From Candidatus Zipacnadia bacterium (GTDB lineage: Bacteria; Armatimonadota; Zipacnadia; Zipacnadales; UBA5352), in NCBI GenBank assembly GCA_029820295.1, contig JALGVA010000019.1:1-48386 (forward strand): a DNA stretch of 48,386 bases, written 5' to 3'. The translations under genes and the position numbers were made by a program. Below, one piece after another: positions 28,097 to 36,127 of the stretch. Position 1 is the first letter of the stretch. The number at the start of each line of letters is the position of its first letter. Under the pieces are notes generated by a model. The model worked only from the letters and a program-made list of their open reading frames with translations. It searched no databases and was not told where the DNA came from.

Positions 28097-28196
28097 CAGG
28101 GCGGACCGCGCGCCTGTCACACGCCACCTCGTCGCCCGTGCCGTTCGCCGTCCCGACTGTCGTGTGCTCTGCCGTGCTCGTCGCCCGCTGCCGCTC

Positions 28197-30176
28197 CTAC
28201 CCGAACCACACGCCCCAGCGCAGGAATGGGCCGCCCAGCGCCGCACCGAGCGAGCCCCAGATAAGCCCGGCGGTAATGAAGTGGCCGATGGCGAAGCCGA
28301 GGAAGCCGGGCAGGGCGCGCAGGTACGACTGGCTGCCGCCGTAGCGCAGCAGCACGGTCTTGCAGATCCACACGATCAGGAACGGGCCCCACAACTTGTG
28401 GCCGAAGGCACCCGCAAGCACGTAGCCGATGGGGTGCAGCGGGAAGCCGAACCAGTAGCCGCGCGCCATGGAGATCAGCGCCACGAGCATGCCCCCGCCG
28501 ATGGTGGCGATGATGCGCGGGGTGTCCGGCGGCGCGGGCATGTCCACCGCACGCAGCACTGCGCTGTACTCCTGCTGCGCGGTGCGGTCACCCCAGATGC
28601 CGCCGCGCAGGCCCACTCCGCCCTCCTGGTAGTAGGGCTGCAGGTGGAAGACGAACGAGAACGCCGAGCCCACCACGATGGCCAGCAGCAGCGTGATGAT
28701 GACCTGGCGCGCGCTGATGCCGGTGCGCTGCGCCAGGTTCAGGCCCTCGATCTGGTAGCCCGAGACGGTGGGGAAGTAGCCCCGGGACAGGAAGCCCATC
28801 ATGGCGAAGATGGTGGGCGAGCGCAGGTCGTGCTTCTGGCCGATCACGCCCTCCTGGCCGAAGAAGTTCCAGATGACCTTGTGCTGCTGGCCGTAGGGGA
28901 AGGCCCACAGCAGGGGCACGCCGGTCTCGGCGCGCAGCCGGCCGTAGACCAGGCCGACGATGAGCAGGATGGCCAGGTAGAGGCCCGCCAGCCACGGGGC
29001 CATGCCCGCGGCCATGAAGAAGAAGAACAGGGCGCCGATACCCATGATGGCGCCGAGCAGCGCCCAGCGGTAGGGCAGTCGGTCGCGCGCTCCCACCGCG
29101 GGCCGCAGCAGCGAGTTCCAGGCGTGGGCGATGGGCGCGCGCCCCTTCCACAGCAGCACCAGGCCCATCACCAGGTAGGCGCCGATCCCCTGCTCCTGTG
29201 GGAAGGGCATGCCGCCGACGCGGTAGCCGACGCCGGCCATGACCAGCGCCTGCAGCTTCTGGAACAGGTAGAAGAACCAGATCGAGAAGCTCAGCTCGGT
29301 GGAGATCAGGTAGCCCAGGCCGATGAGCCCCGGACGAATGTCAATGTTCATCGGCCGCACGGCCCGCCACGGCCAGTCGGTGACGCCGGTGGAGATATCG
29401 AAGTTCAGCGTGCCCTTGGGGCCGCCGAAGAACACCGCGCGGGTCATCAGGTAGAGGTTGAAGATGGTGGCGAGCCCGATGCCCACCCACGTGGCCGGAT
29501 TGCGAAACAGCGGCACCGCGCCCTCCTCGCCCAGGATCTGCAGCGGCAGGCGCACCAGCGGGAAGACCAGGCGCTCATGCTCGATCCACTGCTCGGCGAA
29601 CAGGATCATCAGGCACATGAGCGTGCCGCCAAAGAGCAGGAAGAAGCCCGACCAGACCGCCGTCGGGATCTGCCACACCTCCCACGGCACCTGGCCGGTA
29701 GGCGAGGCCTCGTAGAGCCACTTGTGGATGAGCGGATCGGTGGGTGAGAGCCAACTCGGGATGAAGACCGCGATCTCATCGATGGGCGAGACCGGGGTGG
29801 TGTAGTAGTAGCCGGCGCTGACCGTGGCGATCAGGAAGCGCGTTACGCCGCAGCCGAACATGAAGGTCGCGACGGTGACGAACAGGTAGACGATGACGAT
29901 CTCGCCGGCGGACAGGTCGCGGGCGTAGGGCAGGCGGCGGATCAGCGGGTTGAGGCCCGCGAGCAGTAGCAGGGCGGCCAGGCCGGGGATCGACGGCACC
30001 GCCTCGGTCATCTGCGCCGACAGCGCGATGATCTCGCCCTGGCGGATCCAGTAGCCGGCCAGCCAGGTGAGGCCGATGGCCAGCACGATCATGGTCACGG
30101 CGCGCACGTGCAGCGCGGGGCGCGCATCGGCGCCCGGCCGGTCAGAGCCGTGCACGTCGTTGAACTGTTCGTGCAT
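28197..30176 (-). CDS. Large polytopic membrane protein, OPT-like/DUF6785 family (copy 1)
   Basis: The 659-residue protein has about 14-16 hydrophobic helices. Segments such as IVIVYLFVTVATFMFGCGVT, HERLVFPLVRLPLQIL, GRLRAETGVPLLWAFP, FPLHPIGYVLAGAFG and LRYGGSQSYLRALPGFLGF are shared with a second gene in this window (43063-45030), so they are paralogues. The family resembles oligopeptide-transporter-like proteins annotated DUF6785/DUF6784 in Armatimonadota and Planctomycetota. Import of oligosaccharide or peptide breakdown products is plausible but unproven. The start is the ATG at 30176; a longer frame runs upstream through the promoter and is not used. The nuclease gene is divergent. Confidence 0.82.
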   Translation of the reverse strand: MHEQFNDVHGSDRPGADARPALHVRAVTMIVLAIGLTWLAGYWIRQGEIIALSAQMTEAVPSIPGLAALLLLAGLNPLIRRLPYARDLSAGEIVIVYLFVTVATFMFGCGVTRFLIATVSAGYYYTTPVSPIDEIAVFIPSWLSPTDPLIHKWLYEASPTGQVPWEVWQIPTAVWSGFFLLFGGTLMCLMILFAEQWIEHERLVFPLVRLPLQILGEEGAVPLFRNPATWVGIGLATIFNLYLMTRAVFFGGPKGTLNFDISTGVTDWPWRAVRPMNIDIRPGLIGLGYLISTELSFSIWFFYLFQKLQALVMAGVGYRVGGMPFPQEQGIGAYLVMGLVLLWKGRAPIAHAWNSLLRPAVGARDRLPYRWALLGAIMGIGALFFFFMAAGMAPWLAGLYLAILLIVGLVYGRLRAETGVPLLWAFPYGQQHKVIWNFFGQEGVIGQKHDLRSPTIFAMMGFLSRGYFPTVSGYQIEGLNLAQRTGISARQVIITLLLAIVVGSAFSFVFHLQPYYQEGGVGLRGGIWGDRTAQQEYSAVLRAVDMPAPPDTPRIIATIGGGMLVALISMARGYWFGFPLHPIGYVLAGAFGHKLWGPFLIVWICKTVLLRYGGSQSYLRALPGFLGFAIGHFITAGLIWGSLGAALGGPFLRWGVWFG

Positions 30177-30320
30177 GAGGCTTGCCCTCGGCCCCCTGGT
30201 GATGCGGCGGGGCTGGCGGTGCGGCACGGTGGGCCGCTCGAATCGCGCGCCTGCAGTCCCTCGTGCGCGCTCGAGCGGGAGGGAACGGCGCGATGGTCGC
30301 GGAAAGACAACGCCACTGGT

Positions 30321-30349
30321 ACGATACACCACAGACAACGCCCCGTCAA
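30321..30349 (-). promoter_or_regulatory. Sigma-70 promoter of OPT-like gene copy 1
   Basis: On the minus strand, -35 TTGACG (30344-30349), a 17-base spacer and -10 TATCGT (30321-30326) point toward the membrane protein gene. The leader would be about 138 bases long; no riboswitch was recognised. Confidence 0.65.
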
Positions 30350-30465
30350 GCGAAAGGTCTCGGGCGCGGGAGGGCCACGCATCACACAAGAGGAGTGCCT
30401 CTGTGCTCCGTGGAAGTCCCCGAGCATACCATCGCCGCATCCGGGTCCGAGTCGGAGGAACCGAG

Positions 30466-31338
30466 ATGACCAATGGGCGGGAAACCTACGGCATCGGCGA
30501 GTGGTACGGCCGGCTGCTGACGTCAATGGGTCCAGAGGAGAGGCGAAGGCTCGCAAACGCACGGGACATGGAGTGCCCGTTCCGGAGTACCGCGGAGGAG
30601 AGACAACCCTGCACGAAGCAGGGCGGTGTCTGCTCCATCCGCAAGTACGTCGCGACCGACGGCGGTGCGCAGCCTGCCCCCGGCGTAGAGGGTACCCTGT
30701 GTACCACATGCCCCTACAGGTTCGAGGAGGGGCGTGCAATCTACGCTTGGATAGGCGAAACGCTCCTCGGGACTCCGTCGCCGATCGTCCTGGGCGAGTT
30801 CGGCTTCCTCCGAAGCCCAGAGGGCCAGTACGTGGGGCAGATCGATGGCATACTCGTGCATCCCAGATTGGACCCGCTGAACTGGTGCGCCTTGGAGAAA
30901 CAGGCCGTGTACTTCTCGGGCGACTCCATGGGCCGCGAATTCACGCAACTGGGGCGCAGCGCGGCCACGACGTTACCCTTCCCGGCGGGCCGCCGACGCC
31001 CTGACTTCCGCAGTAGCGGCCCCAAGAGACTCATGCCACAACTCCAGATCAAGGTGCCCACTCTCAGGCGGTGGGGCAGGAAGATGGCGGTCGTTGTGGA
31101 CGAGAGCTTCTTCGGCGCGATGGGGCGCATGGAACAGGTTGATCACGTCTCGAACGGCGACATCCTGTGGTTCGTCGTTGGGTATGCCGAGACCATCGGG
31201 GCCATGACCCTGGTGCCCCGGAACGTCTACGTTACGACTCTTGAGAGTTCGGTCGTAGGGCTGACTGCAGGTGAGCCGGTCAGCAAGGAGGACTTCGAGA
31301 CAGCTATTCGCGAGAGGGTCAACGGAGGGGCAGCGTAG
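30466..31338 (+). CDS. Type II restriction endonuclease, NotI family
   Basis: This 290-residue protein matches the NotI endonuclease family. MECPFR, QPCTKQGGVCSIRKY and LCTTCPYRF supply Cys37, 49, 56, 79 and 82, four of which would form the metal (iron) centre described for NotI. GQIDGIL (Asp127) and ALEKQAVYFSG (Glu144, Gln146) fit the modified PD-(D/E)xK active site in which Gln replaces Lys. RRPDFRSSGPKRLMPQLQIK and VPTLRRWGRKMAVVVDESFF are the longest family-typical segments. The start ATG has GGAGG seven bases upstream. The 3' end overlaps the convergent methylase by 20 bases. Codon choice is less GC-extreme than in neighbours, suggesting transfer. The target is probably not NotI's GCGGCCGC, since the partner methylates adenine. 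Confidence 0.88.
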   Translation: MTNGRETYGIGEWYGRLLTSMGPEERRRLANARDMECPFRSTAEERQPCTKQGGVCSIRKYVATDGGAQPAPGVEGTLCTTCPYRFEEGRAIYAWIGETLLGTPSPIVLGEFGFLRSPEGQYVGQIDGILVHPRLDPLNWCALEKQAVYFSGDSMGREFTQLGRSAATTLPFPAGRRRPDFRSSGPKRLMPQLQIKVPTLRRWGRKMAVVVDESFFGAMGRMEQVDHVSNGDILWFVVGYAETIGAMTLVPRNVYVTTLESSVVGLTAGEPVSKEDFETAIRERVNGGAA

Positions 31339-32185
31339 GCTCCGCTACCCAGTCGAGATCGCGAGAGATGAACAGCTCGAGCTTCCGGGTGTGGTGAGTG
31401 GTCTTCATTGTGACCTCAGCGACCTCAAAGCGCTGTTCGTCTGCGAGCCTCAGTATGTCATCAGAACGGTCGTAAGTCATCAGGAAGGGGCCTCGCACCA
31501 TCCCGGCAAGCACAAACAGGGCGCGATGGTCGATTTCGTTGTGGCGGTATAGCCTACGGCCGGCGACTGTGTAGGGTGGGTCAATGAAATACGCAGTATC
31601 TTGGCATGCGGCACTGCGCTCTATGACTTCGAGGCCGTCGCCTTGAATGAAGCGGATCCTGTCACGCCGCGCGATGATCTCTCGGATGCGCCTGCACAGG
31701 GTCTCCGGATACCATCGCGAGGCCAGGCCGTTGCCGTTCTCACCGTGTTTCATCTTGCCAGCACCCGGGGCAAGTATGCCGCCACGGTTGATCCGGTTGC
31801 GGACGATAGTGGATAATGCCCTCTCGCGGGTCGAAGCCCAAGATGACTCGGCGAACCGGCCAACGGTGTCGTGGTTCAATTCAATACTGGCTATCTGCTC
31901 GACCAACCATTCGCCATCGCCGTTGAGGATCGTCTCCCAGACGCTCGCGACGTCCTCATCCAACTCGACCAGCACGACCTCGTCAGCCAGATCTTCGAAC
32001 GCCGCGGTAAGCCCGATAATGCCCCCGCCCGCGAACGGCTCGACAAGCCTTGCAGGTCGCTGGGGCAGTGTAGCCAACCACTGCTTGGCGCGGGGGACGA
32101 GCCAGGTCTTACCGCCAGGGTAACGAAAGGGACTGCGGAGAGGAACAGACGCGACGTTGACGACTTCCGTGAGGCGCTTACGCAT
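31319..32185 (-). CDS. D12-class (Dam-like) adenine-N6 DNA methyltransferase
   Basis: The 288-residue enzyme has an alpha-type order: SPFRYPGGKTWLVPRA at 18-33, the SAM-binding VEPFAGGGIIGL at 48-59, and the catalytic DPPY motif in YFIDPPYTVAG (202-205). It would protect host DNA from the adjacent nuclease by methylating adenine. The nuclease and methylase genes converge and overlap by 20 bases, so antisense interference may balance their expression. Codon use is less GC-rich than neighbours, supporting acquisition as a mobile cassette. No recombinase, attachment site or direct repeat was seen at the borders. Confidence 0.92.
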   Translation of the reverse strand: MRKRLTEVVNVASVPLRSPFRYPGGKTWLVPRAKQWLATLPQRPARLVEPFAGGGIIGLTAAFEDLADEVVLVELDEDVASVWETILNGDGEWLVEQIASIELNHDTVGRFAESSWASTRERALSTIVRNRINRGGILAPGAGKMKHGENGNGLASRWYPETLCRRIREIIARRDRIRFIQGDGLEVIERSAACQDTAYFIDPPYTVAGRRLYRHNEIDHRALFVLAGMVRGPFLMTYDRSDDILRLADEQRFEVAEVTMKTTHHTRKLELFISRDLDWVAEPTLPLR

Positions 32186-32220
32186 CGGCTTCCACTTGCC
32201 CCGCCGTTCTGCATTGGGAA

Positions 32221-32232
32221 GAACATCTGTTC
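32221..32232. promoter_or_regulatory. GAAC-N4-GTTC inverted repeat between methylase and sulfatase genes
   Basis: GAACATCTGTTC lies 36 bases upstream of the methylase start and 62 upstream of the sulfatase start. The half-sites match Gram-positive-type LexA boxes but the flanking bases do not match fully. It may be an operator, or chance; the longer palindrome at 38818 is far better supported. Confidence 0.25.
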
Positions 32233-32293
32233 GTAGGCTACCATAGAGGCGCAGGGGGAGTCAAGCTCCATCCCCAGTTCTTGGAGGGCCATC

Positions 32294-33673
32294 ATGAGCA
32301 ACGAACGCGGCCGCAGCGAGCAGCCAAACGTGATCTTCATCCTCAGCGACGACCAGGGGCCGTGGGCCGCGGGATGCTACGGCAATGACGAGATACGCAC
32401 CCCCAACCTCGACCGGCTCGCCGCCACCGGCACGCGCTTCGACAACTTCTTCTGTACCTCGCCGGTGTGCTCGCCCAGCCGCGCCAGCTTTCTCACCGGG
32501 CGCATCCCCAGCCAGCATGGCATCCACGAGTGGGTGCACCCCGAGGCCAACATGGGCCCCGGCGCCACCGAGTGCCTGCGCGACGAGATCGCCTACACCG
32601 ATATCATGGCCGCCCACGGCTACCACTGCGGGCTGTCGGGCAAGTGGCACATGGGCGACAGCATCCGCCCCCAGCACGGCTTCGACTTCTGGTACGCTCA
32701 CCAGCAGGGCGGCGGGCCTTACAACGACGCCCCCATGGTCCGCGACGGGGAGGCGATCAACGATCCGGGCTACGTCACCGACCTGATCACCGACGAAGCG
32801 CTGGGCTATATTGACCGCCACAAGGATGGACCATTCTACCTGTCGGTGCACTACACCGCGCCACACAGCCCGTGGATCAACCAGCACCCGCAGGAGATCG
32901 TGGACAGCTACGACGACTGTCCGTTCGAGAGCTGCCCGCAGGAGCCGATGCACCCGTGGGCGATCTCGCTGACCGAGCAGAACCTGGGCAATCGCGAGGC
33001 GCTCAAGGGCTACTTCGCCTCCGTGACCGCGATGGACATCGGCATCGGGCAGATCATCGACCGCGTCGAGGCGCTGGGGCTGCGCGAGGACACGCTCATC
33101 TGCTTCTTCTCCGACAACGGCTTCTCGTGCGGCCACCACGGCTTCTGGGGCAAGGGCAACGGCACCTGGCCGCGCAATATGTACGAGAACTCTGTGCGCG
33201 TGCCGGCGATCATGAGCCGGCCGGGCAGCATCCCGGTCGGCTCCTGCGATGCGCTGCTGTCCGCCTACGACTTCATGCCCACGCTCCTCGACCACCTCGG
33301 CCTGGAGGTGCCCGTGCAGCAGAACCTGCCCGGCCGCAGCTTCCTGCCGATCCTGCGCGGCGAGCGGGAGCAGCTCGCCGAGCAGATCTGCGTCTTTGAC
33401 GAGTACGGGCCGGTGCGCATGATCCGCACCGAGGAATGGAAGTACGTCTACCGCCACGCTCACGGCCCCGATGACCTCTTCCACCTCGCCGAGGACCCCG
33501 ACGAGCGCGTCAACCTCGCCGATGACCCCGGCTACCAGGATATGCGGCGCGAGCTGTGCGGGATGATGGACGAGTGGTTCGCCCGCTACGTCATCCCCGA
33601 GCGCGACGGGCTGCGCGACCGCTCCGAGCAGGGCTTCATCGGCGACCAGCGTACGCGCCTGTGCAGGCGCTGA
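32294..33673 (+). CDS. Sulfatase (type I, formylglycine-dependent)
   Basis: The 459-residue sulfatase hydrolyses sulfate esters, probably of a polysaccharide. The N-terminal metal site FILSDDQG has Asp19/Asp20. The modification motif CSPSRASFLTGR starts at Cys59, which would be converted to formylglycine. GKWHMGD and SDNGFSCGHHGFWGKG supply further active-site residues. No signal peptide is visible, so the enzyme appears cytoplasmic, acting on imported fragments, unless the start is wrong. The start has GGAGG six bases upstream. A maturase (sulfatase-modifying enzyme) is not in the window. It is followed by a strong hairpin terminator. Confidence 0.93.
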   Translation: MSNERGRSEQPNVIFILSDDQGPWAAGCYGNDEIRTPNLDRLAATGTRFDNFFCTSPVCSPSRASFLTGRIPSQHGIHEWVHPEANMGPGATECLRDEIAYTDIMAAHGYHCGLSGKWHMGDSIRPQHGFDFWYAHQQGGGPYNDAPMVRDGEAINDPGYVTDLITDEALGYIDRHKDGPFYLSVHYTAPHSPWINQHPQEIVDSYDDCPFESCPQEPMHPWAISLTEQNLGNREALKGYFASVTAMDIGIGQIIDRVEALGLREDTLICFFSDNGFSCGHHGFWGKGNGTWPRNMYENSVRVPAIMSRPGSIPVGSCDALLSAYDFMPTLLDHLGLEVPVQQNLPGRSFLPILRGEREQLAEQICVFDEYGPVRMIRTEEWKYVYRHAHGPDDLFHLAEDPDERVNLADDPGYQDMRRELCGMMDEWFARYVIPERDGLRDRSEQGFIGDQRTRLCRR

Positions 33674-33699
33674 GGGGCCTTCATGAGCGGATCTACCAT

Positions 33700-33733
33700 C
33701 CGGCGCCCGGGCGCAGTATCGCCCGGGCGCCGG
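33700..33733 (+). terminator. Hairpin terminator after the sulfatase gene
   Basis: A perfect 14-bp stem (33700-33713 with 33720-33733) with a six-base loop (CAGTAT) lies 26 bases after the sulfatase stop. The following tail GTTGCTTA is only partly T-rich. Together with the next promoter it marks a transcription boundary. Confidence 0.7.
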
Positions 33734-33794
33734 CGTTGCTTAAAACAATGTGACGAACATTTTCAGCGTAAACAGAGCTAATAGACACTTATCG

Positions 33795-33823
33795 TTGACA
33801 AACGAGAGCAAATCAAGTAGTGT
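33795..33823 (+). promoter_or_regulatory. Sigma-70 promoter of the small membrane-protein cluster
   Basis: Consensus -35 TTGACA (33795-33800), a 17-base spacer and -10-like TAGTGT (33818-33823) occur in an unusually AT-rich stretch. The rest of the 33674-33991 gap holds the preceding terminator and an alternative upstream start for the next gene. Confidence 0.6.
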
Positions 33824-33991
33824 AGTCCTAACGGAGCCCACACGCAGACTCAATCACAGCAGACGGGAGCGAGGAGTGCCGCAGGGATGGGTTGCCCGGA
33901 GTGCGATGAGGCCCTCAGTTCGGTGCAGACACAGTGCCCGCAGCACAAGCGAGTCGCCCCAGGATCAACCGGCAGGATAGGGAGTGACACG

Positions 33992-34441
33992 ATGCAGGAG
34001 TCCGCAGGTGTGCAGGACGTGGCGAGCCAGGCGCACAGAGATCCGGTCAGTTCAGCCGAGCTGGCCTTCAACGGCGCCATGGCCGGAGTGCTCTACGGCG
34101 CCATCCTCGGCGGGCTGTTCGGGGTGCTGGCGCACTTCGCGGCACCGGCAGCGGTGACGGTGCCGCTGCCGATGGCCATCTTGATTAGCGCGGCCTTCGC
34201 GGCCATCTCCGGCTCCATCGTGGGGCTGATCACGGTGGATAAGCGCAGCGTAACCGCTGCGATCCTCGCCGCAGTCATCGCTGAGGCCGCCATCCGGCTC
34301 ACGGTCATGAACGCCGCCGGCCTGTGGTGGGGCCTGTCGCCCGGCGGCATTGCGCTCACGCTGGTGAGCGGTGGTATCTTCGGCTGGGTGGTGTTCACGC
34401 TGGTGATGTGCTCCATTGACTGGACGATGGTTGAGGACTGA
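33992..34441 (+). CDS. Four-helix membrane protein, first of the small cluster
   Basis: The 149-residue protein has four glycine/alanine-rich helices: about residues 30-50, 56-80, 86-112 and 117-140. The preferred start has GGGAG seven bases upstream. A longer frame from 33887 would add MGCPECDEALSSVQ and QCPQH, a possible zinc knuckle; a zinc ribbon precedes the membrane part of the second family member at 34780, so the longer start deserves testing. The gene lies directly after a promoter and ends 19 bases before a strong terminator. No family is recognised. The same helix layout recurs in the genes at 34780, 35382 and partly 35807. Confidence 0.7.
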   Translation: MQESAGVQDVASQAHRDPVSSAELAFNGAMAGVLYGAILGGLFGVLAHFAAPAAVTVPLPMAILISAAFAAISGSIVGLITVDKRSVTAAILAAVIAEAAIRLTVMNAAGLWWGLSPGGIALTLVSGGIFGWVVFTLVMCSIDWTMVED

Positions 34442-34459
34442 CCGCGCCGATCCCAAGCC

Positions 34460-34497
34460 AGAGAGAGGCCCGCGGCCGCCGCCGCGGGCCTCTCTCT
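34460..34497 (+). terminator. Strong intrinsic terminator
   Basis: A perfect 17-bp stem (34460-34476 with 34481-34497) closes a four-base loop (CGCC) and ends in TCTCTCTTT. It would end most transcription of the first membrane gene and separates it from the rest of the cluster. Confidence 0.85.
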
Positions 34498-34574
34498 TTG
34501 CAGGGCACGGCGGGGCTGTGGCGGAATACCGCTCGCGAAGGATCACACGGCGGGGGATGGAGTGAGGGAGCCCC

Positions 34575-34790
34575 ATCGGCGACAGGAAGCACAGGGCGTT
34601 CGCGAAGGGCTATCGGCAGGGCTTCACCGATGGCTTCCGCGACGGCTTCAACGCGGGGTTTGACCAGGCGATGGAGATGGCGCTGGTCATGTTCGGCGAC
34701 CTGGATGAGATCGACGTCACGACGGAGGCCGAGTTGGAGGACGAGGAGTCCGGCGTCGAGGACGAGGGCGACGACCGCGATGGCCCGTAA
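34575..34790 (+). CDS. Small GX3-repeat protein with acidic tail and apparent ATC start
   Basis: The frame encodes about 71 residues. It contains five tandem GFxx-type tetrapeptides (GYRQGFTDGFRDGFNAGF) followed by an amphipathic stretch and a strongly acidic tail (LEDEESGVEDEGDDRD). Glycines every fourth residue suggest a glycine-zipper helix or a Yae1-like GX3 motif. No ATG, GTG or TTG precedes the repeat: an in-frame TGA lies nine bases before ATC at 34575, which has GAGGGAG just upstream. ATC is a rare start, so a sequencing error or internal start at 34672 is possible. Its stop overlaps the start of the next gene by 11 bases, which supports translation. Confidence 0.5.
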   Translation: MGDRKHRAFAKGYRQGFTDGFRDGFNAGFDQAMEMALVMFGDLDEIDVTTEAELEDEESGVEDEGDDRDGP

Positions 34791-35352
34791 GCGGCCGTAT
34801 GAACTGGCGGGCTGGGAGGAGGACACCGAGCCGGTCGAGTGTGACCGGTGCGGCTACGAATTCCAGCCGCTGGAGACGCGCTGTGCGCGCTGCGGCCGGG
34901 CGCCGGGCGATCCGCCGGACGCGCCCGAAGAGGATGCACCGCCGGGCCCGACCGTCGCCGAGCTGCGCGCCGTACGCGAACGCGCCGAAGCGCAATTGCG
35001 CCGCCTGCTCTTCGCCGCAACCATCGGCGTCGTGGTCGCCGCGCCGCTGGGCTTCCTGATCGGCCAGCTTGCCGCCGGCAATGGCGTGACCGCCGCCATC
35101 TTCGGCGCGCTGATCGGCGGTAACATCGCGGGACTGCTGGCGAAGCCGGAGCCGCTGCTGCTCGGGCCGGCTATCGGCACGACCTGGGCGATCGTGTACT
35201 TCGCCGGCGCGATCTTCGCGGTCATGGCCTCCGTGCGGCGGTACGGACCCATGCCCTCGTGGGAGACCACGCTCATGATCGGCCTTGCAGGTGGCACGCT
35301 GGCGTGCGGGGCGCTGGCGTGGTGGCTGACCTGGCGCGGCCAGGCGCGGTAG
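34780..35352 (+). CDS. Zinc-ribbon membrane protein, four helices
   Basis: The 190-residue protein starts with a soluble part carrying a zinc ribbon: VECDRCGYEF and TRCARCGRAP (two CxxC pairs, residues 20-40). A proline- and acid-rich linker and an amphipathic helix (residues 60-80) follow. Four helices lie at about 82-105, 108-125, 128-150 and 160-182. The zinc ribbon could bind another cluster protein or nucleic acid at the membrane. The ATG at 34780 overlaps the preceding GX3 gene by 11 bases; the upstream open frame looks non-coding. No known family. Confidence 0.75.
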   Translation: MARKRPYELAGWEEDTEPVECDRCGYEFQPLETRCARCGRAPGDPPDAPEEDAPPGPTVAELRAVRERAEAQLRRLLFAATIGVVVAAPLGFLIGQLAAGNGVTAAIFGALIGGNIAGLLAKPEPLLLGPAIGTTWAIVYFAGAIFAVMASVRRYGPMPSWETTLMIGLAGGTLACGALAWWLTWRGQAR

Positions 35353-35381
35353 CGGCTGCGTGAACCGAGGGGGGCGAGGCG

Positions 35382-35741
35382 ATGACCCGGAACCCCGACG
35401 AGGGTTGGCAGCGGCCCACGCGCTTCGCGGCGGCGGGCGCGATCCTCGGCGCCCCGCTGGGCTGGCTGCTCGCGTGGCAGCTCGGATGGGAGACATCGAC
35501 CGTGGCGATGCTGGGCTGCTGGGCGGCGGCGCTGCTGGCGGCAGGCCTCTCGCGGCCGGAGAGCGTCTGGCTCTGGCTCGTGACCGGAACGGCGATGGCG
35601 CTTGTCTACGTCGGTGGCGGCCTGCTGACCTGTGTGTGGCTGCTTGAGGAGCCCATGGGCGTATTCTGGGCCATCGGTGGCACAGTGTGCGTGCTCGCCC
35701 TGATCGCCGCCCTGCACCGCGAACACTGGCGCTACGGGTGA
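35382..35741 (+). CDS. Four-helix membrane protein of the small cluster
   Basis: The 119-residue protein has four helices at about 14-35, 41-60, 63-88 and 93-112, with a short basic C-terminus (HREHWRYG). ILGAPLGWLLAWQL resembles VVAAPLGFLIGQLA of the preceding protein and LIGAAIGFPVGQFA of the next, so these look like diverged duplicates without the zinc ribbon. A purine-rich ribosome-binding region (GAGGGGGGCGAGG) precedes the ATG. It is 29 bases downstream of the previous gene. Function unknown. Confidence 0.7.
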   Translation: MTRNPDEGWQRPTRFAAAGAILGAPLGWLLAWQLGWETSTVAMLGCWAAALLAAGLSRPESVWLWLVTGTAMALVYVGGGLLTCVWLLEEPMGVFWAIGGTVCVLALIAALHREHWRYG

Positions 35742-35806
35742 CGTGACTGAGGGAGCGTCGAAGGCGGTGGTGGCCAGACGGCCAACGCAGGCCGGAGGGG
35801 CGCGCT

Positions 35807-36115
35807 ATGCTCAGAAGCGGCGGACCAGGCGGCTACAGCCGTGACGAGTTGCTGACGTTCCTCCGCTGGGCGGGGCGAGGGGCGCTGATCGGCGCGGCGA
35901 TCGGCTTTCCGGTCGGTCAGTTTGCCTTCGCGTATCCCAACCACCACCCCATCGAGGCCGCGGCCATCCTCGCCGTCCTCGGCGCCTGTGCCCGCTGCCG
36001 GTCACGTTTGCAGTCAGCACCGTGGTCGCCGGGGCGCTCGCCGACGGGCTGGTGGCTGCTGCGGCTGGTCGCCAGGCGAGTGGCGCGCGACGTGCTCTGG
36101 TGCGCGACCGGCTGA
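35807..36115 (+). CDS. Membrane protein of the small cluster, possibly frameshifted
   Basis: The frame encodes 102 residues. The first 60 give a helix pair, ALIGAAIGFPVGQFAFAY and PIEAAAILAVLGA, like the neighbouring proteins. After about base 35990 the frame becomes Arg/Ser/Trp-rich (CARCRSRLQSAPWSPGRS), while the next frame reads a convincing third helix (LPVTFAVSTVVAGALADGLV). This suggests a one- or two-base frameshift, either real decay or a sequencing error. GGAGG lies eight bases before the ATG. It is the last gene of the cluster and meets the convergent VWA gene. Confidence 0.6.
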   Translation: MLRSGGPGGYSRDELLTFLRWAGRGALIGAAIGFPVGQFAFAYPNHHPIEAAAILAVLGACARCRSRLQSAPWSPGRSPTGWWLLRLVARRVARDVLWCATG

Positions 36116-36127
36116 GGAGAGATGCGA

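Noticed and set aside
30177-32293. Mobile element carrying the restriction-modification genes
   Set aside because: No transposase, integrase, terminal inverted repeat or target duplication is visible; only codon use hints at transfer.
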